Source of the DNA: JAMWZF01 sp041628615
GTDB lineage: Bacteria > Pseudomonadota > Alphaproteobacteria > Rhodobacterales > Rhodobacteraceae
Assembly: GCA_041628615.1 (NCBI GenBank)
Contig: JBFKOW010000129.1
Span: 1 to 10,482, forward strand
Reading direction: 5' to 3'
Length of the DNA: 10,482 nt
This document shows positions 6,530 to 10,482 of this stretch, piece after piece. How positions within the stretch are numbered: position 1 is the stretch's first letter; every line of letters starts with the position of its first letter. The position numbers and the translations under genes were made by a program. The notes below the pieces were generated by a model. The model saw only the letters and a program-made list of their open reading frames with translations. It did not search any database and was not told where the DNA came from.

Positions 6530-7327
6530 ATGACCGTCCATTTCATCGGCGCCGGTCCCGGCGATCCCGAGCTCCTGACCCTGAAGGCCGCGCGGCTGAT
6601 CGCCGCCTGCCCGGTCTGTCTCTACGCCGGTTCGCTGGTCCCGGCCGAGGTCGTCGCCATCGCCCCGCCCGGCGCCCTTGTCCGCGACACCGCCGCGATG
6701 ACCCTCGACGAGACCCATGCCGAGATCGCCGCCGCCCATGCCCGCGGCGAGGACGTGGCCCGGGTCCATTCCGGCGATCCCTCGCTCTACGGCGCGATCG
6801 CCGAGCAGATCCGCCGTCTCAAGGCCGACGGCATCCCCTACGCGATCGTCCCCGGCGTCCCCGCCTACACCGCCGCCGCCGCCGCGCTGGGCCAGGAACT
6901 GACGATCCCGGAGGTGGCGCAGTCCATCGTCCTCACCCGGATGTCGATGAAGTCCACCGCGATGCCGGCGGGCGAGACGCTGGACAATTTCGCCCGCACC
7001 GGCGCGACCCTGGCGATCCATCTCGGGATCCGGGCGCTGCGCGAGATCGAGCGGGTGCTGGTCCCGCATTACGGCCCGGATTGCCCGGTGGCGGTGGTCT
7101 ACCGGGTCGGCTGGCCGGACCAGCGGATCCTCCGGGGCACCCTGTCGGACATCCACGGTAAGGTCCGCGCGGCGAAGATCACCCGCACCGCGCTGATTCT
7201 CGTCGGACCGGCGCTGGGCGGCGGTCACGGCTTTCCGGATTCGGCGCTGTATGATGCAACAAAGCCCCACCTGTTGCGGCCAACGTCCACGAAAGGCCGC
7301 GCCGCGGTGCAGAAAAAACCAGCGTAA
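6530..7327 (+). CDS. cobM: Precorrin-4 C11-methyltransferase
   Basis: The 265-residue enzyme transfers a SAM methyl group to C11 of precorrin-4. Motifs are FIGAGPGDPELLTLKA at 5-20, LYAGSLVPAEVV at 31-42 (typical of CobM/CbiF), VHSGDPSLYGAI at 79-90, and VPGVPAYTAAAAALGQELT at 107-125, followed by TRMSMKSTAMP. The ATG at 6530 is chosen because GGAGG at 6518-6522 lies seven bases upstream; the in-frame TTG at 6524 is too close to that site. The C-terminus (from about residue 240) is a Lys/Arg-rich extension that reads into a lower-GC stretch. It is the last recognised cobalamin gene of the operon here. Confidence 0.96.
   Translation: MTVHFIGAGPGDPELLTLKAARLIAACPVCLYAGSLVPAEVVAIAPPGALVRDTAAMTLDETHAEIAAAHARGEDVARVHSGDPSLYGAIAEQIRRLKADGIPYAIVPGVPAYTAAAAALGQELTIPEVAQSIVLTRMSMKSTAMPAGETLDNFARTGATLAIHLGIRALREIERVLVPHYGPDCPVAVVYRVGWPDQRILRGTLSDIHGKVRAAKITRTALILVGPALGGGHGFPDSALYDATKPHLLRPTSTKGRAAVQKKPA
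7256..7277. promoter_or_regulatory. Inverted repeat GCAACA-N10-TGTTGC inside the 3' end of cobM
   Basis: GCAACA at 7256-7261 and TGTTGC at 7272-7277 form a perfect 6-base dyad spaced by 10 bases. It sits about 100 bases ahead of the small gene at 7379, at the edge of a local drop in GC content. It could be an operator for a dimeric regulator of that gene or an RNA hairpin. No known regulator is identified. Confidence 0.25.
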
Positions 7328-7353
7328 ACTTGATTTTAGCCAGGACCGGGCCA

Positions 7354-7371
7354 TCCTCCGCGGAAGGAGGA
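7354..7371 (+). promoter_or_regulatory. Hairpin masking the Shine-Dalgarno site of the small gene at 7379
   Basis: TCCTCC at 7354-7359 is perfectly complementary to GGAGGA at 7366-7371, with a six-base loop. GGAGG at 7366-7370 is the SD for the ATG at 7379 (spacing eight). In this fold the ribosome binding site is closed, which suggests temperature-, protein- or small-RNA-dependent translation. The pairing is seen in the sequence; the function is inferred. Confidence 0.45.
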
Positions 7372-7378
7372 AGGGTTC

Positions 7379-7729
7379 ATGTTCGAGGAATTTCCGTCGG
7401 GGGTCGGCGATCTCCTGCGCGATGCGCGGCGCGCGCGGGATCTGCGCAAGTCCCGGCTGACGGTGGTGTCGGGGGACGCCAGGCACCGGGTGCTGCGGCT
7501 CTGGTCGCGCGGCTTTGCCGTCGCGGCCGACAGCGTGCCGGCGCTGCGCGGGCTGGTCGATCTCTATGACGGGTCCCGCCACGTCTGCCAGGCGCTGATC
7601 GTCACCGACCGCGAGGAGGACGGCGAGCGGGTCTACGAGTTCAAGCGCAGCACCGCCGCCGCCGACGCCGCCCCGCTCGATTTCGAGCGGCCGGCGGACG
7701 CGCCCGCCGGTCTCCTGCCGCGCTACTGA
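7379..7729 (+). CDS. Small conserved-looking protein of unknown function
   Basis: This encodes a 116-residue soluble protein that I cannot assign to a named family. It has a strong SD (GGAGG, 7366-7370) and codon use like its neighbours. The first 25 residues form a basic segment (LLRDARRARDLRKSR, 12-26). Next comes a region of alternating hydrophobic residues likely to be beta-strands: RLTVVSGDARHRVLRLW, then GLVDLYDGSRHVCQALIV at 54-71. An acidic turn, YEFKRSTAAADAAP and an acidic/proline-rich end follow. There is no signal peptide and no membrane segment. The beta-rich middle loosely recalls a PilZ-like barrel, but the RxxxR and DxSxxG signatures are missing, so I do not claim it. It starts 51 bases after cobM in the same direction and may share its transcript. 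Its stop overlaps the stop of the convergent gene by seven bases. Confidence 0.75.
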   Translation: MFEEFPSGVGDLLRDARRARDLRKSRLTVVSGDARHRVLRLWSRGFAVAADSVPALRGLVDLYDGSRHVCQALIVTDREEDGERVYEFKRSTAAADAAPLDFERPADAPAGLLPRY

Positions 7730-8928
7730 AGGTCGGCGAAGGCGGCGCGCAGCCGCGCCCCGGCCTCGGCCACATTTGCGCGCCGGGTCCCGATGTTGAA
7801 CCGCAGCCCGGTCTCGCCGCCGGTGCCGAAGGCCGGTCCGGGCGAGGCGACGATCCGCGCCCCGTCCTGCACCCGCCGGGCGATCTCGGCGGTGGTCATC
7901 CCGGTCCCGGCGAACTCCACCCAGGCCAGGTAGGTGCCCTCCATCGGCATCATCGCCGCGCCGGGGATCGCCGCCACCGCCTCGGCCAGCACCGCGGCGT
8001 TGCCGGCGATGTAGACGCGCAGGTCGTCGACCCAGGCGCCGCCCTCGGGGCTGTAGGCGGCCGCGGTCAGGGCCACCCCCATCCGGTTCGGCTGGATGTC
8101 GAGCCCCCGGTGCAGCACGTCGAACCGCGCGCGCAGCCCGGCGTCGGGCAGGATCGTGGTGCCGACCCGCAGCCCGGCGGTGTCGAAGGTCTTGGAGGCG
8201 GCGGTCAGGATCACCGTCCGGTCGAGGTGCTGCGGCACGGCCGTTCCGGCCGGGACATGGGCGAAGCCGGGATGCACGAGGTCGGCGTGGATCTCGTCCG
8301 AGATCAGGATCAGGCCGTGCCGGGCGCAGAAATCGCCCATCGCCGTCATCTCGGCTTCGGTCCAGATCCGGCCCGCCGGGTTGTGCGGCTGCGAGATCAG
8401 CATGATCCGCTCGCGCCCGTTCAGCTTCGGCTCCAGCCCGTCGAGGTCGAGCTCGAACCGGCCGTCCGGGCCGACGCGCAGCGGGCTTTCCAGCACCTCG
8501 CGGCCGTTGCGCCGCACCTTCTGGGTGAACTCGTGGTAGACCGGGGTGAAGATGATGACCCGGTCGCCGGGGTCCGAGTAGGTCTGGATGCACAGGCCGA
8601 TGGCATTTCCCAGCCCGTGGGTCGCCCGCATCGCCGCCGGGTCGGGACGCCAGCCCCAGCGGGTGTCGCACCACCACGCGACCCGGTCGAACATCGCCTC
8701 GATCCCGGTGAAATAGCCCCACTGGCCGCGGGCCACCTCGGCCTCGGCGGCGCGCACGAGGCAGGGGGCGGGGGCGAAATCCATCTGCGCGATCCACATC
8801 GGCAGGGCGTCGGGATCGTCCCGGCCCAGCATCAGGTGGGCGAGGTCCCACTTGCTCGACCCCGATCCGCGCATCGCGCGCGGGGCGTCGAAATCGAAGC
8901 CGCTTGCCGTCCCTGCCATGCCGTCCAT
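7723..8928 (-). CDS. patB: PLP-dependent C-S lyase/aminotransferase, MalY/PatB family
   Basis: The 401-residue product belongs to the fold-type I PLP enzymes. Members of the MalY/PatB branch cleave C-S bonds of cystathionine and similar substrates in the cytoplasm; some act as aminotransferases. Signatures are KWDLAHLMLG near the N-terminus, LPMWIAQMDF at about 42-51, QPHNPAGRIW at about 180-189 with Asn183, SDEIHADLVHPG at about 210-221 with Asp211 for the PLP ring nitrogen, and TAASKTFDTAGLRVG at about 242-256 with Lys246 as the Schiff-base lysine. GLRFNIGTRRANV near the end carries the carboxylate-binding arginine. The ATG at 8928 is preferred because AGAGG precedes it and the length fits the family. 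ATG 8919 is a second choice, and the upstream TTG at 8985 is unlikely. It converges on the small gene at 7379 and is divergent from the deformylases. The exact substrate is not predictable. Confidence 0.88.
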   Translation of the reverse strand: MDGMAGTASGFDFDAPRAMRGSGSSKWDLAHLMLGRDDPDALPMWIAQMDFAPAPCLVRAAEAEVARGQWGYFTGIEAMFDRVAWWCDTRWGWRPDPAAMRATHGLGNAIGLCIQTYSDPGDRVIIFTPVYHEFTQKVRRNGREVLESPLRVGPDGRFELDLDGLEPKLNGRERIMLISQPHNPAGRIWTEAEMTAMGDFCARHGLILISDEIHADLVHPGFAHVPAGTAVPQHLDRTVILTAASKTFDTAGLRVGTTILPDAGLRARFDVLHRGLDIQPNRMGVALTAAAYSPEGGAWVDDLRVYIAGNAAVLAEAVAAIPGAAMMPMEGTYLAWVEFAGTGMTTAEIARRVQDGARIVASPGPAFGTGGETGLRFNIGTRRANVAEAGARLRAAFADLQ

Positions 8929-8957
8929 TCGCGCCTCTGCTGCCGTCCCGGCGGCGC

Positions 8958-9008
8958 ACCCTAGCGCCCGCCGCGTCGGTTGCAAGCACCCCCGCCTTGG
9001 CCTACATG
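8958..9008. promoter_or_regulatory. Divergent promoter region between patB and def, with a shared TTGCAA
   Basis: TTGCAA at 8980-8985 is its own reverse complement. On the plus strand it is followed after 17 bases by TACATG (9003-9008). On the minus strand it is followed after 16 bases by TAGGGT (8963-8958). Each pair fits a sigma-70-type promoter only moderately (4/6 for the -35, 3/6 for each -10). A start about seven bases after the plus-strand -10 would fall at the def ATG. Confidence 0.35.
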
Positions 9009-9014
9009 GCGGGC

Positions 9015-9536
9015 ATGTCGATCCGCCCCATCCTGATCCATCCCGACCCCCGGCTGAAGACCCGCACCGACCCGGTCGCCGGGATCACCGACGACCTGCG
9101 CCGGCTGGCCGACGACATGCTGGAAACCATGTACGACGCCCCCGGCATCGGCCTCGCCGCGCCGCAGGTCGGGGTGCTGGCGCGGATGCTGGTGATGGAC
9201 TGCGTGAAGGACGAGGACGGGCCGCCGCGGCCGATGGTCCTGATCAATCCCGAGATCACCTTCGCCTCCGAGGCCACCCGCGTCTACGAGGAGGGCTGCC
9301 TGTCGATTCCCGAGCAATACGCCGAGGTCGAGCGTCCCGCCGAGGTGACGGTGCGCTGGACCGCGCTGGACGGGTCCGAGATGCAGGAGCATTTCACCGG
9401 CCTCTGGGCGACCTGCGTGCAGCACGAGATCGACCACCTCGACGGCAAGCTGTTCATCGACTACCTGAGGCCGCTGCGGCGGCAGATGATCACCCGCAAG
9501 ATGCAGAAGCTGAAGCGGGAAAGGGCCCGCGCGTGA
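9015..9536 (+). CDS. def: Peptide deformylase, canonical copy
   Basis: The 173-residue metalloenzyme removes the formyl group from the N-terminal methionine of nascent proteins at the ribosome exit. All three family motifs are perfect: GIGLAAPQ at 44-51, EGCLS at 93-97 with metal ligand Cys95, and QHEIDHLDG at 136-144 with ligands His137 and His141 and catalytic Glu138. The C-terminus ends in a basic helix (RRQMITRKMQKLKRERARA), as usual in bacterial deformylases, where it can contact the ribosome. The ATG at 9015 gives the usual MSIRPILIHPDPRL start. ATG 9006 is in frame three codons upstream, and neither has a strong SD, so a leaderless mRNA is possible. The stop overlaps the next gene's start as GTGA (9533-9536). 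This is probably the main housekeeping copy. Confidence 0.96.
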   Translation: MSIRPILIHPDPRLKTRTDPVAGITDDLRRLADDMLETMYDAPGIGLAAPQVGVLARMLVMDCVKDEDGPPRPMVLINPEITFASEATRVYEEGCLSIPEQYAEVERPAEVTVRWTALDGSEMQEHFTGLWATCVQHEIDHLDGKLFIDYLRPLRRQMITRKMQKLKRERARA

Positions 9537-9994
9537 CGGTCCGCCCGATCGTCACCGGCGACGACCCGGTGCTGCGGCGCAAGGCGGCGACGGTGACGAT
9601 GTTCGACGATGGCCTGCGCGACCTGGTCCGGGACCTGTTCGACACGATGTACGAGGCGCAGGGCCGCGGCCTTGCCGCGCCGCAGGTCGGCGTGTCGCAG
9701 CGGGTCTTCGTGATGGACGCGAGCTGGAAGGAGGGCAATCCGCAGCCGCTCGCCGTGGTCAATCCCGAGATCCTGTCCACCGAACCGCCGATGATCGTCG
9801 ATACCGAAGCCTGCCTGTCGCTGCCGGGCGTGGCCTACCGGGTCGGCCGGCCGATGATCACCGAACTGAAGTGGATCTCGCCCAACGGGGTCCGGCAGTC
9901 GACGAAGCTCTGGGCGGTCGAGAGCCGGATCGCCTGCCACGAATACGACCACCTCGACGGGGTGCTGATCAGCGATCACGGGACCGAGGCGTGA
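9533..9994 (+). CDS. Peptide deformylase, second paralogue (EACLS variant)
   Basis: This 153-residue deformylase starts at a GTG overlapping the preceding stop (GTGA). Motif 1 is GRGLAAPQ at 44-51. Motif 2 is EACLS at 92-96, with Ala replacing the usual Gly next to ligand Cys94. Motif 3 is HEYDHLDG at 136-143, with ligands His136 and His140 and catalytic Glu137 present. It is therefore likely active. It lacks the basic C-terminal helix of the first copy and stops soon after LISDHG, so its ribosome contact or substrate preference may differ. Its sequence is clearly distinct from the first copy, so this is an old paralogue and not a recent duplication. Its stop again overlaps the next start as GTGA (9991-9994). 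Confidence 0.93.
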   Translation: MTVRPIVTGDDPVLRRKAATVTMFDDGLRDLVRDLFDTMYEAQGRGLAAPQVGVSQRVFVMDASWKEGNPQPLAVVNPEILSTEPPMIVDTEACLSLPGVAYRVGRPMITELKWISPNGVRQSTKLWAVESRIACHEYDHLDGVLISDHGTEA

Positions 9995-10482
9995 CCCGCC
10001 CGATCCTGCGCTGGCCCCACCCGCTGCTGCGCCGCCCCGCCGCCGAGGTGGCGGCGGTGACCGACGCCACCCGCGCCACCTGGGACGAGATGATCGCGGT
10101 GATGGAGGCGATGCCCGGCCTCGGCCTTGCCGCGGTGCAGATCGGCGTGCCGTTCCGGCTCGCCGTGGTCGATGCCAGCACCGGGCGGGGACAGGCCGTC
10201 AGGCTCGCCAATCCCGAGATCGTCGCCGCCTCGGACGAGATGCGCGAGCACGAGGAAGCCTCGCCCTGCCTGCCCGGCGTCAGCGCCGACATCGCCCGCC
10301 CGGCCCGCGTCACGGTGCGGTTCCTGAACGAGGCGGGGGCAGAGGAGGAGCGCGCCTTCGACGGGCTCTGGGCCACCTCGGTGCAGCACCAGATCGACCA
10401 CCTCGCCGGGCGGATGTATTTCCACCGGCTGTCCCGGCTCAGGCGCGACCGGCTGCTGGCCCGCGCCCGCAAGGCCGCCGGC
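9991..10482 (+). CDS. Peptide deformylase-like protein, third paralogue, active site altered; open at window edge
   Basis: The frame starts at GTG 9991 and runs 164 codons to the edge without a stop; at usual deformylase length it must be nearly complete. The fold is clearly deformylase: TRPILRWPHPLLRRPA at the start, GLGLAAVQIG at 43-52, LANPEIV at 72-78, ATSVQHQIDHLAGRMY at 128-143. The key positions have changed, however. Motif 1 has Val49 for Pro. Motif 2 reads SPCLPGV at 91-97 instead of EGCLS, with only the Cys93 ligand kept and two residues apparently lost after CL. Motif 3 is HQIDH at 133-137, with Gln134 in place of the catalytic Glu. All three metal ligands (Cys93, His133, His137) remain. 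It probably binds metal but should have little or no deformylase activity. The GTGA overlap implies co-translation with the active copies. Confidence 0.88.
   Translation, partial: MTRPILRWPHPLLRRPAAEVAAVTDATRATWDEMIAVMEAMPGLGLAAVQIGVPFRLAVVDASTGRGQAVRLANPEIVAASDEMREHEEASPCLPGVSADIARPARVTVRFLNEAGAEEERAFDGLWATSVQHQIDHLAGRMYFHRLSRLRRDRLLARARKAAG

Noticed and set aside
7293..7318. GC hairpin followed by AAAAAA at the end of cobM as a terminator
   Set aside because: On the plus strand the tract is A, not T. On the minus strand the T-run precedes the hairpin, the wrong order for an intrinsic terminator.
8929..8985. N-terminal extension of the PLP enzyme to the TTG at 8985
   Set aside because: It lacks an SD, overlaps the likely promoter, and adds 19 residues beyond the family's usual start.
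4496..8989. A 1497-codon open frame on the minus strand across most of the cobalamin operon
   Set aside because: It lies antisense to cbiG-cobJ, cobM and others with strong family motifs, has Arg/Gly/Ala-rich composition, and joins unrelated stretches. Very high GC makes stops rare, so long antisense frames are expected.

Overview
This is a very GC-rich window with the gene content and codon use of an alphaproteobacterium, most likely one of the Rhodobacterales (Rhodobacter/Paracoccus-like). The assignment is inferred from the genes seen: a CbiX with a histidine-rich tail, a CbiG-CobJ fusion, a CobL of the CbiE-CbiT type, and a tandem run of peptide deformylase genes. Nearly all reading frames stay open for long stretches because stop codons are rare at this GC content, so only frames with recognisable family motifs were accepted as genes.

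Layout. Positions 1-243 (minus) hold the N-terminal 81 codons of a glutathionyl-hydroquinone reductase running off the left edge. Positions 244-574 are a divergent, GC-rich intergenic region. It contains a stretch (about 419-516) that weakly resembles a shortened cobalamin riboswitch, directly ahead of the cobalamin genes. Positions 575-7327 (plus) are a compact cobalamin (vitamin B12) operon in the order cbiX, cobH, cobL, cobI, cbiG-cobJ, cobM. The genes are joined by ATGA overlaps, a 10-base overlap, or short gaps that can form GC hairpins. Positions 7379-7729 encode a small protein of unknown function whose ribosome binding site lies inside a hairpin. Its stop codon overlaps the stop codon of a convergent MalY/PatB-type PLP enzyme (7723-8928, minus). 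An 86-base divergent promoter region follows. Positions 9015-10482 (plus) hold three tandem, distinct peptide deformylase-family genes linked by GTGA overlaps; the third is open at the right edge.

How the genes work together. CbiX inserts metal into sirohydrochlorin. CobI, the CobJ part of the fusion and CobM methylate the ring at C20, C17 and C11. CobL (CbiE+CbiT) methylates C5 and C15 and decarboxylates, and CobH moves a methyl group to give hydrogenobyrinic acid or its cobalt form. The ring-contraction mono-oxygenase (CobG/CobZ), CobF, CobK and the later steps are not in the window. The deformylases remove the formyl group from nascent proteins, and a methionyl-tRNA formyltransferase gene would be expected just past the right edge.

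The clearest oddities are the third deformylase, which lacks the catalytic Glu (HQxxH instead of HExxH) and has altered motifs 1 and 2, and the SD-masking hairpin at 7354-7371. I found no CRISPR array, insertion sequence, tRNA or rRNA, and nothing that demands a wholly new system; most of the window is an ordinary biosynthetic neighbourhood.
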